From assembly GCF_008807015.1 (NCBI RefSeq), contig NZ_CP031700.1, positions 2,195,014 to 2,259,013 on the forward strand: a stretch of DNA of 64,000 nucleotides, read 5' to 3'. Position numbers and translations under genes: made by a program. Position 1 is the stretch's first letter; each line of letters opens with the position of its first letter. The notes under the pieces are model-generated. The model was not told where the DNA came from and ran no database searches. It saw only the letters and a program-made list of their open reading frames with translations. The stretch comes from Neisseria zalophi. Lineage in GTDB: Bacteria > Pseudomonadota > Gammaproteobacteria > Burkholderiales > Neisseriaceae. Positions 38,318-48,868 of the stretch are shown piece after piece.

Positions 38318-39343
38318 TTATTTTCCCCGAAACATATTCAAACGACGGGCAACAAATGCCGCCAAATCGGGTTCGATTATCGCACAAACCGGCAGCACCC
38401 ACACATTTTGCGGCAGGCCGTCTGAAAGTTTTACGGCATCTTTCTCGGTAATCACCACCACATCGGCAACAGGCAAGTCGGCAACACGCAAAGCCGCATG
38501 ATCCGGCAATGCCCGCGTTTCGGCCAAAGCAATGCCCATACTGCGCAAAGTATCAAAAAAACGCTCCGGCTTGGCAATTCCGGCTACGGCAACCACTTTC
38601 AACTGTTTCAGACGGCCTATATCCAAATATTCATCCGGTTTCCCGATGCGATAAATTGGTTTAATTTCCAAACGGCTTGAGTAAATATGCGTATGCAAAT
38701 GCCGATAATCCTCAGCATAGCCACGACTGCCGCTTACCACCACCGCATCTACCGTCCGCAAGCGCGACATTGGTTCTCTCAACCCACCGTTTGGCAATAA
38801 ATCCAAATGCTTTCGCCCCGAATCGGCAGCCGGAAAAACCACAATTTCCATATCGCGCCGTAAGGCATAATGCTGCAAACCGTCATCGGCAATGATTAAT
38901 TCGATATCAGGATATGCTGCCAACAAAGCCTTTCCTGCCCCTACGCGACTACTGCCGACCGCCGTCGGCGCCCCGGTTTGGCGATAAAGCATCAACGGTT
39001 CATCGCCCGCCTCATCCGACCGGCTCTGCGGGTGTAAAACATGCACGCTATTTCCCGAACGCCCGTAACCGCGACTAACAATCCCTACCTGAATCCCGTC
39101 TGCCTGCAAACCGCGAACCAATGCCGCTACTACCGGCGTTTTCCCCGCCCCGCCGACATGAATATTCCCGACCACCACCACCGGCACCGGTAGTTGTTCA
39201 CTTTTCAGACGGCCACTCATATACAACTTGCGGCGGACAGCCGCCACTACCTGAAACAAACGCGACAACGGCCACAGCAATATACCCAGTATCAGATTGG
39301 GGCGCTGCCAGTGCTGTTCGATAATTTGATGGAGTTTCGGCAT
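38318..39343 (-). CDS. lpxK: Tetraacyldisaccharide 4'-kinase
   Basis: 341 residues. N-terminal membrane-associated helix ([20 protein letters not shown]), Walker A in [17 protein letters not shown] (about residues 58-75), [10 protein letters not shown] and [17 protein letters not shown]. It phosphorylates the lipid A precursor at the inner membrane. It heads the run with DUF2059, Trm112-like and kdsB. Several uptake sequences lie inside and around it (38415-38425, 38610, 39210, 39343). Confidence 0.95.
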   Translation of the reverse strand: MPKLHQIIEQHWQRPNLILGILLWPLSRLFQVVAAVRRKLYMSGRLKSEQLPVPVVVVGNIHVGGAGKTPVVAALVRGLQADGIQVGIVSRGYGRSGNSVHVLHPQSRSDEAGDEPLMLYRQTGAPTAVGSSRVGAGKALLAAYPDIELIIADDGLQHYALRRDMEIVVFPAADSGRKHLDLLPNGGLREPMSRLRTVDAVVVSGSRGYAEDYRHLHTHIYSSRLEIKPIYRIGKPDEYLDIGRLKQLKVVAVAGIAKPERFFDTLRSMGIALAETRALPDHAALRVADLPVADVVVITEKDAVKLSDGLPQNVWVLPVCAIIEPDLAAFVARRLNMFRGK

Positions 39344-39399
39344 TCAGACGGCCTTTGTGTTGATTCTATTCTTACCACTTAAAACGATACCGACTTTAA

Positions 39400-39433
39400 C
39401 ATAAAACACCCGCCAATATGGTTGATTGGCGGG
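39400..39433 (-). terminator. Intrinsic terminator
   Basis: CCCGCCAAT and ATTGGCGGG with a 7-base loop, followed on the minus strand by TGTTTTAT. It ends the hypothetical membrane protein gene at 39460-39954 and lies just upstream of lpxK. Confidence 0.75.
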
Positions 39434-39459
39434 CATGGTTTCATATTCTTCATTCTACC

Positions 39460-39954
39460 CTATCGGCAAACGGCATCGGCTATTTTCCCCGTATAATCGC
39501 CGGCATACCACTTATCCGCAACGGGGGCATTGTTTGATGTACCTTTAATATTGGCTTGCAAACGTGTTTCACAATCGATTAAAACCGGCCATGTACGAGC
39601 GCTCATGCGGCGTTCGAAAAAATATAAATTGGCCTGAACCACATTATCAAACGATAAGGTTTTTGCCGTATCAACGGCAACAAACTTCAATATTTGCGGC
39701 TGCACATACGTCCACGGTTTATAAGGCGCGGTGTTGGCAATCTCGGCAATCACAACCGTTTCTTGCGGCAGTAACGAACGGGTATGCCCGTACCAAGTGT
39801 ATTCACTGTATATTTGAAAAAACAACATACCCGCACCGGCACCGGCAGGTATCAGCCATTTCGGCATTTTTTTAAAAACAAAACGCAGGCCGAGCATAAT
39901 ACCGGCGGCACCCAGCCCTGCAAAAATTGTGGCAATCCATTCCCAAATCATCAA
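39460..39954 (-). CDS. Uncharacterised membrane protein
   Basis: 164 residues. Two N-terminal hydrophobic helices (WIATIFAGLGAAGIMLGLRFVF and WLIPAGAGAGMLFFQIY) are followed by a soluble part of about 110 residues with two cysteines (VLIDCETR and ADAVCR, the last near the C-terminus), probably in the periplasm. I do not recognise a domain; it looks like a conserved Neisseria hypothetical protein. It is monocistronic between lpxK and the symporter operon. Confidence 0.75.
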   Translation of the reverse strand: MMIWEWIATIFAGLGAAGIMLGLRFVFKKMPKWLIPAGAGAGMLFFQIYSEYTWYGHTRSLLPQETVVIAEIANTAPYKPWTYVQPQILKFVAVDTAKTLSFDNVVQANLYFFERRMSARTWPVLIDCETRLQANIKGTSNNAPVADKWYAGDYTGKIADAVCR

Positions 39955-40058
39955 ATTTCCTTACTACGGTTGTATCCATGCACAACCTAAATATTATACG
40001 AAATACCCGATAAAAGGCATGATTCATATCTAATTACAATCCAACTGCTGCAAAATTT

Positions 40059-40080
40059 CGGGCTTCCCGAAGGAAGCCCG
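40059..40080 (-). terminator. Intrinsic terminator with a tetraloop
   Basis: CGGGCTTCC-TTCG-GGAAGCCCG on the minus strand, a 9-base perfect stem closed by a stable UUCG loop and followed by AAATTTTG. Ends the symporter operon. Confidence 0.85.
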
Positions 40081-40093
40081 ATAGGTGAAAGAT

Positions 40094-41863
40094 TTAGTGG
40101 TCTACTGCCTGACCGGCACCGCGCGGATAACGCACGCTTTCTACCAAATCTTGTACGTCTTGAGGTGGTGCTTTGCCTGAGCTTGAAACAATAAACGCTA
40201 CGACAAAGTTAATGATTGCACCCACCGCACCGAATGATAATGGCGAAATACCGAGCAACCAGTTGGCTTCTACATTTTCAAAGGTATTGGTACCAGGGAT
40301 AAAGAACCAACCCATGTATAGGAAAATATACACACAAGTGGAAATCAAACCGGCCAACATACCTGCAATAGCACCCGTACTATTAATCCGTTTTGAGAAG
40401 ATACCCATCATCAAAGCCGGGAAAATAGAAGCGGCGGCAATACCGAAGGCCAAAGCAACCACTTGCGCTGCAAAGCCCGGCGGATTAATACCCAACCAAG
40501 TCGCCACAACAATAGCAACCGTCATGGAAATACGGGCAGCCATTAATTCGCCTTTTTCAGAAATATCGGGTTTCAATGTTTTCTTAATCAAGTCGTGCGA
40601 TACGGCTGAAGAAATGGCTAACAGCAAACCGGCTGCGGTAGACAATGCGGCAGCCAAACCACCTGCGGCAATCAAACCGATAACCCAGCTTGGCAGATTG
40701 GCAATTTCAGGGTTCGCCAATACCAGAATATCATTGTTAACCGTTAATTCGTTGCCTTTCCATCCTCGTTCGGTAGCAGTAGCTTCGAAAGTATCGGATT
40801 TATCATTATAGTATTGGATTCTGCCGTCGTCGTTTTTATCTTCGAACTTCAGCAATCCTGTATTTTCCCAAGTTTTCATCCATTGCGGACGCGCTTCATA
40901 GCTCAAGGCTTCGGATTGCGAACCATTCGGATAAATCGTATCAACCAAGTTCATACGAGCCATAGAGCCTACTGCGGGTGCCGTTGTATACAGCAGCGCG
41001 ATAAACACCAATGCCCAACCTGCAGAAGAACGTGCATCGGATACTTTAGGCACGGTGAAGAAGCGGATAATCACGTGCGGCAAACCGGCCGTACCAATCA
41101 TCAGCGACAGCGTAAACAAGAACATATTCAATTTATTCGGCACATCGGCGGTATAAGCATTAAAGCCCAAATCCGTTACCAACATATCCAGTTTTTGCAG
41201 CAACGGCAGGCCGGAAGCGGTATCCGTGCTAAACAAACCCAATGCGGGCAACGGGTTGCCGGTGATATTGAAAGAAATGAATACGGCCGGAATGGTATAG
41301 GCAATAATCAACACCACATATTGCGCCACCTGCGTATAGGTAATCCCTTTCATACCGCCCAAAACGGCATAGAAAAGCACTACGACAGCAGCAATCAGCA
41401 GACCCGTCGTATTACTTACTTCCAAGAAGCGGGAAAACGCCACGCCCGCACCTGTCATCTGACCGATAACATAAGTGGTTGAAGCAATAATCAAACAGGC
41501 TACAGCCACTAAGCGTGCAGTACGGCTGTAAAAACGATCGCCGATAAAATCGGGAACGGTAAACTTACCGAACTTACGCAGATAAGGTGCCAGCAACAAC
41601 GCCAGCAATACATAACCGCCCGTCCAGCCCATCAGATAGGCGGAAGCGCCATACCCGTTCATCGCCAGCAAGCCGGCCATGGAAATAAATGATGCCGCAC
41701 TCATCCAGTCGGCACCGGTTGCCATACCGTTCAATACCGGATGCACACCGCCGCCGGCAACATAAAACTCTTTGGTAGAGCCGGCACGCGCCCAAATGGC
41801 GATACCGAAGTAAAGCGCAAATGATGCCCCTACGAAAATCAAGTTAATTACAAATTGGCTCAT
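40094..41863 (-). CDS. Sodium:solute symporter, large subunit (ActP/VC_2705-like)
   Basis: 589 residues, SSS family with about thirteen membrane helices. Signatures: FYVAGGGVHPVLNGMATGADWMSAASFISMAG near the N-terminus (given in parts) and GGLAAALSTAAGLLLAISSAVSHDL in the middle. Residues 310-370 form a hydrophilic loop. It is usually annotated as a cation/acetate symporter, but the pairing with a DUF4212 small subunit points to the two-part VC_2705 type, whose substrate (acetate or another short acid) is not settled. Confidence 0.87.
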   Translation of the reverse strand: MSQFVINLIFVGASFALYFGIAIWARAGSTKEFYVAGGGVHPVLNGMATGADWMSAASFISMAGLLAMNGYGASAYLMGWTGGYVLLALLLAPYLRKFGKFTVPDFIGDRFYSRTARLVAVACLIIASTTYVIGQMTGAGVAFSRFLEVSNTTGLLIAAVVVLFYAVLGGMKGITYTQVAQYVVLIIAYTIPAVFISFNITGNPLPALGLFSTDTASGLPLLQKLDMLVTDLGFNAYTADVPNKLNMFLFTLSLMIGTAGLPHVIIRFFTVPKVSDARSSAGWALVFIALLYTTAPAVGSMARMNLVDTIYPNGSQSEALSYEARPQWMKTWENTGLLKFEDKNDDGRIQYYNDKSDTFEATATERGWKGNELTVNNDILVLANPEIANLPSWVIGLIAAGGLAAALSTAAGLLLAISSAVSHDLIKKTLKPDISEKGELMAARISMTVAIVVATWLGINPPGFAAQVVALAFGIAAASIFPALMMGIFSKRINSTGAIAGMLAGLISTCVYIFLYMGWFFIPGTNTFENVEANWLLGISPLSFGAVGAIINFVVAFIVSSSGKAPPQDVQDLVESVRYPRGAGQAVDH

Positions 41864-41866
41864 GCT

Positions 41867-42130
41867 TTACTCCTCATCTACACCGAATTGCTCATCCAGC
41901 TTATTCATCCGCCAAGAGTAGAAAAAAATAATAGCGATGAATGTCAAAATCGATCCTTGTTGTCCGAACCAGAATCCCAAATCGGCACCGCCTACCTTGA
42001 TACCGGCAAGCAACGGCCTAAACCAAATGGCGAAGCCATAAGAGCATAGCGCCCAAACAACCAGGCAGGTTAGAATAAGCCGTACATTGGCTTTCCAATA
42101 ACCAGCCGCGTTATGTTTATCAGCAGACAT
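41867..42130 (-). CDS. DUF4212 small subunit of sodium/solute symporter
   Basis: 87 residues with two membrane helices (LILTCLVVWALCSYGFAIWF and GSILTFIAIIFFYSWRMNKLD). These small proteins are always found next to a large SSS-type symporter, here starting 3 bases later. AGGAGG precedes the ATG. Role in stabilising or gating the large subunit is inferred. Confidence 0.9.
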   Translation of the reverse strand: MSADKHNAAGYWKANVRLILTCLVVWALCSYGFAIWFRPLLAGIKVGGADLGFWFGQQGSILTFIAIIFFYSWRMNKLDEQFGVDEE

Positions 42131-42828
42131 GATTGCTTCCTCCTTTGTTAGCTGAAATATTTTTATTCAAATAAAATTTTATATTAAATTAAGTCATTAT
42201 CTCACGATAAAATCGGCTATCTTCAAGCAACCCGCACAATATATATTAACTACGTGTCACTACATTCAGAATAGCATAGATGAAATCTATTGCAACACAT
42301 TACTTTACAATCACCATTAAAAAATAAATAATTATTTGATTAAAAATATAAAAAATATTTAAATCTATTAACTTATTAAAAAATAATGCCTTAATTTGGC
42401 ACCCTTGCCCATAAAAAAAAATTATTGCCGCCAACAAATCTTTGAATGGCACCACCCTATTTGGTATTAGACCATTTACTGGTTTCAAAAGATTCAATTT
42501 CTCTAGAAGCGCAAACGAAAGATATACAATCCATCTACCCCTATCTGATTTATATTTACCTTTCAACTTTCGCAACATAATGTTGTGCTTCTTTGTTTGA
42601 CTGTAATTGGTATAAAATAAAGAAATTTTTATGATGGCCCAAGCCGGAACTACTGCCTAACCGATATAATTTTCAACATAATTATTAAGTATAAGCAGCC
42701 ACATATTCGGTTCAATAATATTTTATAAGGCCGTCTGAACATAATTTCAGACGGCCTTATACTGAAAAATAAATGTCTTCGGCACATTTATCTTAACAAA
42801 CAAAAATATTCACTAAAGGAAACACACC
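42131..42828. other. Long AT-rich spacer upstream of ilvD
   Basis: About 700 bases. The part 42131-42660 has no gene I can support: frames on both strands near 42300-42590 read as unfamiliar low-quality protein without ribosome sites, perhaps a decayed gene. An inverted uptake pair is at 42725-42760. The ilvD ATG has AAAGGA upstream. The symporter promoter must lie at the left end on the minus strand. Confidence 0.45.
42725..42760. terminator. Inverted uptake-sequence hairpin upstream of ilvD
   Basis: ATAAGGCCGTCTGAA and its complement, 69 bases before ilvD. No gene ends here in either direction, so it may be only an uptake site, or the end of an unrecognised transcript from the spacer. Confidence 0.6.
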
Positions 42829-44694
42829 ATGCCTGCCTACCGCTCCAAAACCTCTACCCACGGCCGTAATATGGCCGGCGCACGCGCTTTATGGCGTGCC
42901 ACCGGCGTATCCGACGAAGACTTCGGCAAACCGATTATTGCCATTGCCAACTCATTCACCCAATTCGTCCCCGGCCATGTTCATCTACACAATATGGGAC
43001 AATTGGTTGCCCGCGAAATCGAAAAAGCCGGCGGTTTAGCGAAAGAATTCAATACCATTGCCGTAGACGACGGCATTGCCATGGGGCACAGCGGCATGTT
43101 GTACAGCCTGCCCAGCCGTGATCTGATTGCCGACTCAGTGGAATATATGGTGAATGCCCACTGTGCCGATGCGTTGGTGTGTATTTCCAACTGCGACAAA
43201 ATTACACCGGGCATGCTGATGGCTGCCATGCGCTTGAATATCCCGACCGTATTCGTTTCGGGCGGCCCGATGGAAGCCGGTAAAGTCATCGGCGTGGCCA
43301 ATATTACCGACGAACGTAAATTAGACTTGGTGGATGCGATGGTAGATGCCGCCAATGATCAGGTTTCCGACGAAGCGGTTGCTGCTGTCGAGCGCTCCGC
43401 CTGCCCTACCTGTGGCTCTTGTTCCGGCATGTTTACCGCTAACTCAATGAACTGTCTCACCGAAGCCCTCGGCTTATCGCTGCCGGGTAATGGTTCGCTA
43501 CTGGCTACCCATGCCGGCCGCAAAGAGCTGTTTTTAGAAGCAGGCCGCCTGATTGTTGAGATTACCAAACGCTACTACGAACAAGACGATGCTTCGGTAT
43601 TACCGCGCAGCATTGCCACCAAAGCTGCTTTTGAAAATGCTATGAGCCTTGATGTCGCCATGGGCGGTTCAACCAATACCGTATTGCATCTGCTTGCCGC
43701 TGCCAGTGAAGCCGAAGTGGATTTTAAAATGGCCGATATCGACCGTATCAGCCGCCATGTACCCTGTTTGTGCAAAGTAGCACCGGCAACGCAAAAATAC
43801 CACATGGAAGACGTTCATCGTGCCGGCGGTGTGATGGGCATTCTGGCCGAATTAAACCGTGCCGGCTGCCTGAACACCGATGTTTCCACCGTTCACGAAA
43901 AAACACTGGCCGACGCCCTGAATAAATGGGACGTGATGAACGAGGCCAACGAAAAAGCAAGAGAACGCTATAAAGCCGCACCGGGCGGTATCCGTACCAC
44001 CGAAGCATTCTCACAAAACCGCCAATGGCCGAGCCTGGATTTAGACCGTGAAAACGGCTGTATCCGCGACAAAGCCCATGCTTATTCGCGAGACGGCGGC
44101 TTGGCAATATTGTTCGGTAATATTGCCGAGCGCGGCTGCGTGGTAAAAACCGCCGGCGTGGACGACAGCATTCTTACCTTTAGCGGCCGCGCCCGTGTGT
44201 TTGAAAGCCAAGACAGCGCCGTTGCAGGTATTTTAGATAATCAAATCGTGGCTGGTGATATTGTGATTATCCGCTATGAAGGCCCCAAAGGCGGACCGGG
44301 TATGCAGGAAATGCTGTACCCCACTTCTTATTTGAAATCCAAAGGTTTAGGCAAAGCCTGCGCCCTCTTAACAGACGGACGCTTCTCCGGCGGCACTTCC
44401 GGCTTGAGTATCGGCCACGTTTCTCCCGAAGCAGCCGAAGGCGGCGCCATCGGTTTGGTACACGAGGGCGATACCATTGAAATCGACATTCCAAACCGCA
44501 GCATCCGTTTGGCCGTGAGCGATGAAGAACTGGCGCAACGCCGTGACGAAATGAACAGCCGCGGTGCCAAAGCATGGAAACCGGAAAGCCGCGAACGTGT
44601 GGTTTCTAAAGCATTACGCGCTTATGCCGCCATGACCACCTCCGCCGACACCGGTGCCGTACGCGATGTATCCCAGGTAGAGCGTCAGTCCTAA
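42829..44694 (+). CDS. ilvD: Dihydroxy-acid dehydratase
   Basis: 621 residues, full length. Fe-S ligand cysteines are in [14 protein letters not shown] (near 123) and [19 protein letters not shown] (near 195), followed by the late motif [21 protein letters not shown]. It makes 2-oxo acids for valine, isoleucine and, via the former, pantothenate. It is transcribed alone; the other ilv genes are not in the window. Confidence 0.97.
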   Translation: MPAYRSKTSTHGRNMAGARALWRATGVSDEDFGKPIIAIANSFTQFVPGHVHLHNMGQLVAREIEKAGGLAKEFNTIAVDDGIAMGHSGMLYSLPSRDLIADSVEYMVNAHCADALVCISNCDKITPGMLMAAMRLNIPTVFVSGGPMEAGKVIGVANITDERKLDLVDAMVDAANDQVSDEAVAAVERSACPTCGSCSGMFTANSMNCLTEALGLSLPGNGSLLATHAGRKELFLEAGRLIVEITKRYYEQDDASVLPRSIATKAAFENAMSLDVAMGGSTNTVLHLLAAASEAEVDFKMADIDRISRHVPCLCKVAPATQKYHMEDVHRAGGVMGILAELNRAGCLNTDVSTVHEKTLADALNKWDVMNEANEKARERYKAAPGGIRTTEAFSQNRQWPSLDLDRENGCIRDKAHAYSRDGGLAILFGNIAERGCVVKTAGVDDSILTFSGRARVFESQDSAVAGILDNQIVAGDIVIIRYEGPKGGPGMQEMLYPTSYLKSKGLGKACALLTDGRFSGGTSGLSIGHVSPEAAEGGAIGLVHEGDTIEIDIPNRSIRLAVSDEELAQRRDEMNSRGAKAWKPESRERVVSKALRAYAAMTTSADTGAVRDVSQVERQS

Positions 44695-44710
44695 CCTAAT
44701 ATTAAACCGA

Positions 44711-44745
44711 CAACAGGGGCAGCTTATACCCGCCCCTGTTGATTT
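44711..44745 (+). terminator. Intrinsic terminator after ilvD
   Basis: CAACAGGGGC and GCCCCTGTTG with an 11-base loop, followed by ATTT. No uptake sequence in the stem; a single one lies further at 44769-44780. Confidence 0.78.
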
Positions 44746-44910
44746 AAATCTTTAGGATTAAGATATTTTCAGACGGCCTATCTATTAACAATAAAAACTT
44801 GGATACAAACAGCAATAAATATCATAACCATGCATTCGGATAATCCTACTATTCGCTAGAAATTAGTCCGCTTGTTATAATCCACGACCGATTTGAAAAA
44901 TGAAGAGTAT

Positions 44911-45693
44911 ATGTCCCGACAAAAAGCCCCTTTTTCCACACGTCTGATGCGTTTGGGCAAATTAGTGGTCTGGCTGTTTAAAACAGGCCGTAATTTAAAC
45001 AAAATTGATGGTACCAATGCCGAAGAACGCAATCAGGCATTGATTACCTTAGGCACCACCGCCTTACAAGCCGTTGATGCCAAACTCAACGTCTCCACGC
45101 CACCGGAACATTTCCAAATCAGCGGCACGCTATTGGTATCCAATCATGTTTCATGGCTAGATATTTTTGCCATGAGCGCATTATTGCCAAGCAGCTTTAT
45201 CTCCAAGCAGGAAATCAGCAATTGGCCTGTATTGGGCAAAATGGGGCGTAATGCCGGTACGGTATTTATTAACCGCAATTCGCGTAAAGATGTCGAACCG
45301 ATTAATCAAGCCATCTCAGAAGCTTTAAGAAACGGGCTGAATGTCAGCTTTTTTCCGGAAGCGCGCACATCTCCAGGATTGGATACCCTGCCGTTTAAAG
45401 CGGCATTGTTTCAATCTGCTATCGATAGCAATGCACCGGTTCAGGCTGTCGCCCTGCGTTATTACGACCATGAAGGCCGCCGTACAGAGCTGCCTTCTTA
45501 TGCCGATACCAGCTTAATCAAATCACTCTGGCGCATTGTTTCCATGCCGCAGCTTCATATACGGGTAGACTTTGCCAAACCGATATATCCGCATGAACAC
45601 CCCGATATCGACCGTTTCCAGCTCAAAGAAATGGCCGAAGCCTATGTGCGCGGAAAAGTTTGTGAAGATGCCGATAATAATGACATGGTTTAA
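44911..45693 (+). CDS. Lysophospholipid acyltransferase (PlsC-like)
   Basis: 260 residues from the ATG at 44911 (GAAGAG 5 bases upstream); a TTG at 44893 in the same frame is possible. The PlsC signatures are present: [15 protein letters not shown] (HX4D at about residue 75), [10 protein letters not shown], and [21 protein letters not shown]. An N-terminal hydrophobic segment ([12 protein letters not shown]) anchors it to the inner membrane. It adds a fatty acid to lysophosphatidate or a related acceptor. The EGTTS block of the family reads EARTS here, an accepted variant. A second plsC elsewhere in the genome is likely. Confidence 0.87.
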   Translation: MSRQKAPFSTRLMRLGKLVVWLFKTGRNLNKIDGTNAEERNQALITLGTTALQAVDAKLNVSTPPEHFQISGTLLVSNHVSWLDIFAMSALLPSSFISKQEISNWPVLGKMGRNAGTVFINRNSRKDVEPINQAISEALRNGLNVSFFPEARTSPGLDTLPFKAALFQSAIDSNAPVQAVALRYYDHEGRRTELPSYADTSLIKSLWRIVSMPQLHIRVDFAKPIYPHEHPDIDRFQLKEMAEAYVRGKVCEDADNNDMV

Positions 45694-45715
45694 AAACCCT
45701 GATAGATATCATCCA

Positions 45716-45761
45716 ATATAAAAGAAGCCGTCTGAAAAGTTTCAGACGGCTTCTTTTATAT
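45716..45761. terminator. Bidirectional uptake-sequence terminator
   Basis: A 22-base perfect stem (ATATAAAAGAAGCCGTCTGAA and complement, extended by one A/T pair) with a 2-base loop, between the convergent acyltransferase and phospholipase D genes. Confidence 0.88.
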
Positions 45762-45788
45762 TAAAAACAATATCTTTAATGAAAATAT

Positions 45789-47324
45789 CTACAACAATTT
45801 TTCTATCGGCAATACCGATAAAATTTTCACCGTCAACCGCTTCCAAAAACCTGCCTCGGGCTCTTTATTAGACACTTCCCCGTCTTCCGGATCTCGCCAT
45901 TGCAATTTATGGTGTTTATCCAGCGTCACCTTGTAGGCATATTGCGGTGTGGTTCTTTCCAAGGTCTGCTGCATGGTTTCTGCCAAACCCGGGCTTTCAA
46001 TCACCACGCCCATTTCCGTATTCAATCGCGCAGAACGTGGGTCAAGGTTAAACGAGCCGATAAACACACGCTGTTTATCCACAATAAACGTTTTCGCATG
46101 CAGGCTGGTAGACGAACTACCTGTCAAACCACGGTCTTTACTTCTTGGTACGGCATGATTGGCTTTCAATTCATATAAGTGGATACCGGATTGAAGCAGC
46201 GGTTTACGATAACGGGCATAACCCGAATGCACAGCAGCCACATCGGTTGCCTGCAAAGAATTGGTTAACACCGTAACCTCAACGCCATGTTCAACCAACT
46301 CTGCAACCGCACGAGTACCCTCTTTAGTCGGTACAAAATAGGGTGACACCAAATAAATTTCCTGCTCCGGCGAACCGAGCGCTTCATCTAATTTCTCGCT
46401 GATTTGCGGCTTATGACGTGCGCGGTCCAGCGCTTTGCCCGGATCATCGCTCACCAACATGGCTTTCACATACCGCCAATCCACCTGTTTGTTTTTAATG
46501 GCTTTAAATAGTTTTGAATCTGTTAAGTCATTATAATAACGTGCCAATACGGTTTTTTTCTCATTGTCGTCAATCACCAGTTCGGCAAAGCCTTCCTCCA
46601 CTTTGCCACGGCGTACAATACGGTCAAACGGATACGCCGAATCGCTTGCCCAATAACGGTCAAAATCCTGAGAAACTTCCGTCACCACACTTCCTGTTGC
46701 CAAAATATCCAAGTCGGAAAATGACGTATCGGCACTAATATTAAAATATTCGTCACCAATATTACGACCACCTAAAATCGTTGCCTGATTATCTGCCGTC
46801 AGCGATTTATTATGCATACGACGGTTCAGACGGGGGAAATCGGTCAAATATCCGAGTGAGCGCCATCTACGGTTAAGAAACGGATTAAACAGGCGCACTT
46901 CAATATTGGCATGACTGTCGAGCGCAGCCAAAACATGATCCAAACCATTGGTATTGTTATCATCTAACAACAGACGTATACGAACACCACGCTCTGCAGC
47001 ACGGTGCAGCATATTAAACAGTATTTTGCCTGATACATCGTTATGCCAAATATAATATTGCAAATCCAGTGTGTGCTCAGCCGAATCAATCAATGTTGCC
47101 CGGGCAACAAAAGCATCATGAGCGTCATCGAGCATATAAATACCGGAAATACCCTCCTTCAGCCCGTCTTTCTCAGTCGATAGCGGGTTTAATGTATCAG
47201 CCAACCGTGAGGAAGGCGGTATGTCGAGATAAGTGCTGACCGTCCGTCCTTCCAATGAAGGCAAGCTCAAACAGCCGCTCAGTAAAAATGAAAACATCAG
47301 ACAGACAATATAAAGTGGTTTCAT
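45789..47324 (-). CDS. Phospholipase D-family lipoprotein, cardiolipin synthase C-like
   Basis: 511 residues from the ATG at 47324 (MKPLYIVCLMFSFLLSGC, lipobox cysteine 18); a start five codons earlier is less likely. Two HKD motifs mark the two catalytic halves: HNKSLTADNQATILGGRNIG (about 170) and HAKTFIVDKQRVFIGSFNLD (about 410). This matches ClsC/YmdC-type enzymes, which make cardiolipin, and also the phospholipase D described in gonococcus. The lipid anchor and periplasmic location suggest action at the envelope. Which reaction it carries out is not decided by sequence. Confidence 0.87.
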   Translation of the reverse strand: MKPLYIVCLMFSFLLSGCLSLPSLEGRTVSTYLDIPPSSRLADTLNPLSTEKDGLKEGISGIYMLDDAHDAFVARATLIDSAEHTLDLQYYIWHNDVSGKILFNMLHRAAERGVRIRLLLDDNNTNGLDHVLAALDSHANIEVRLFNPFLNRRWRSLGYLTDFPRLNRRMHNKSLTADNQATILGGRNIGDEYFNISADTSFSDLDILATGSVVTEVSQDFDRYWASDSAYPFDRIVRRGKVEEGFAELVIDDNEKKTVLARYYNDLTDSKLFKAIKNKQVDWRYVKAMLVSDDPGKALDRARHKPQISEKLDEALGSPEQEIYLVSPYFVPTKEGTRAVAELVEHGVEVTVLTNSLQATDVAAVHSGYARYRKPLLQSGIHLYELKANHAVPRSKDRGLTGSSSTSLHAKTFIVDKQRVFIGSFNLDPRSARLNTEMGVVIESPGLAETMQQTLERTTPQYAYKVTLDKHHKLQWRDPEDGEVSNKEPEAGFWKRLTVKILSVLPIEKLL

Positions 47325-47549
47325 ACAGTTATATATCACGTTTCAGACGGCCTCCCTGAAAAACACATAAGCCTTGTTTTATAGAGGTTCAGGCCGTCTG
47401 AAAATTATTTAATCCGGCCATATTGTAACCGTATTTTCATATTGACCCCATAAATGCCTATGGATTAATCAGCATTATCAATGCCATCAGAAGCACCTTA
47501 TTACACAAAACTACATAAAAGCAAAGAGCAAGCCACCTGTTTCCCAAAT

Positions 47550-48578
47550 TTATTCAAACAACAAATAGCCTGCATAAGACAACGCCCCACCGCCAATCAT
47601 CAGCCATACCGCCAGAATACCCGCCAATATCAATGGCCGGATACCGGCTGCCCGAACAGCTTCCCAACGCGTGGTCAACCCCAACGCTAACATTGCCATA
47701 GTCAACAACAAGGTATCTATATTTAATATGGTCGAATGCAAAGATGGCGGCAGCTCAATCGCACTATTCACCGCCACCATTACCAAAAAGGCCGGAACAA
47801 ACCACGGCATAGCAATTCGCCTCCTACCACTGTTTTGCCCGTTTTTGCCTGACATCAACCAAGATAAAGCCACCAGCAACGGCGCCAACATCATCACCCG
47901 AATCATTTTGGTAATTACCGCCACATCGGCCACCGTATCATTCACTGCCGCACCGGCCGCCGCCACCTGCGCCACCTCATGCACACTTGAACCGGTATAA
48001 ATGCCCCAAGCAAACCATGCACTCGAAGAAGCATCGGCCGGCAGAATCCAAACGGCCAGCAACGGATAAACAAACATCGCCAGCGTTCCGAACACCACCA
48101 CCGTCGCCACCGCCACACCGACATCATGATCTTGCGCTTTCAATACCGGTTGTGCCGCCAATACCGCCGCCGCACCGCACACCGCACTGCCCGCGCCCAC
48201 CAATGCCGCCGTTTTATCATTCACATGAAAACGCCGCCCCAGCTTCACGGCCAACACCATCGTTACCGCCACAATCACCGCATCGGTAAAAAATGCCGGC
48301 CACCCCACATAAGCCACTTGAGCCAATGTTAACCTGAAGCCGTAGAGCATAATGCCCAACCGCAGCAAATGCCCTTTACTGAAAGCAATGCCCTCCAACC
48401 ATAATTCAGGAAACCGTACAAATAAAGTATTGCCCGCCGCAATACCCATTACAATGGCCAATGTCAGCGGGCTAATCCCCCATGCCGAAAGCGTTGCCGA
48501 TTTCGACAACCCTATACAGACAACCGAAACACCCAATAGAGGCAATAGCTGGCCAAGCCATAAAAAGCGGGACGGCAT
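47550..48578 (-). CDS. YeiH family putative sulfate exporter
   Basis: 342 residues with about ten membrane helices. Motifs of the PSE/UPF0324 family: LTLAIVMGIAAGNTLF, LRLGIMLYGFRLTL, GAGSAVCGAAAVLA and GIYTGSSVHEVAQVAAAG. The transported substrate is not proven. In enteric bacteria yeiH lies next to a LysR regulator (YeiE); none is seen here. Overall GC is higher than in the flanking 48.6-51.5 kb block. Confidence 0.88.
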   Translation of the reverse strand: MPSRFLWLGQLLPLLGVSVVCIGLSKSATLSAWGISPLTLAIVMGIAAGNTLFVRFPELWLEGIAFSKGHLLRLGIMLYGFRLTLAQVAYVGWPAFFTDAVIVAVTMVLAVKLGRRFHVNDKTAALVGAGSAVCGAAAVLAAQPVLKAQDHDVGVAVATVVVFGTLAMFVYPLLAVWILPADASSSAWFAWGIYTGSSVHEVAQVAAAGAAVNDTVADVAVITKMIRVMMLAPLLVALSWLMSGKNGQNSGRRRIAMPWFVPAFLVMVAVNSAIELPPSLHSTILNIDTLLLTMAMLALGLTTRWEAVRAAGIRPLILAGILAVWLMIGGGALSYAGYLLFE

Positions 48579-48868
48579 TATTCTTCTCCATCATTCAACT
48601 GTTTTAACGATATATTAGGTGTACAAATATTTGGAAATTTATTAGTTAAGAACCTTATAGCGGCAAACTAACTGCCACCTCAACGACAAACTACTTAACT
48701 TTCTACTTAAAGTTAAAGCTATTGCCAAACTTAAATCGGATATCATTTAAACCAACATTATCACAATAAACGTTTTGCCTGCTACCGCACTTTGCAAATA
48801 TCCTAATTTTATTTAAGATAAAAGATAACGTATTTATAAATACGATAAACCCCATTGGAATATTTTTT
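48579..48868. other. AT-rich spacer
   Basis: About 290 bases between the YeiH gene and the orphan protein; contains several short direct repeats of AACTTA/AAACTA type around 48665-48740 but no gene. Confidence 0.35.

Noticed and set aside
42300..42578. 92-codon minus-strand frame in the ilvD upstream spacer
   Set aside because: Looks like AT-rich noise with a hydrophobic tail; no start context and no partner. Kept only as a question in the spacer finding.
45716..45761. Long perfect inverted repeats as possible transposon ends
   Set aside because: They are uptake-sequence terminators between convergent genes and enclose nothing.
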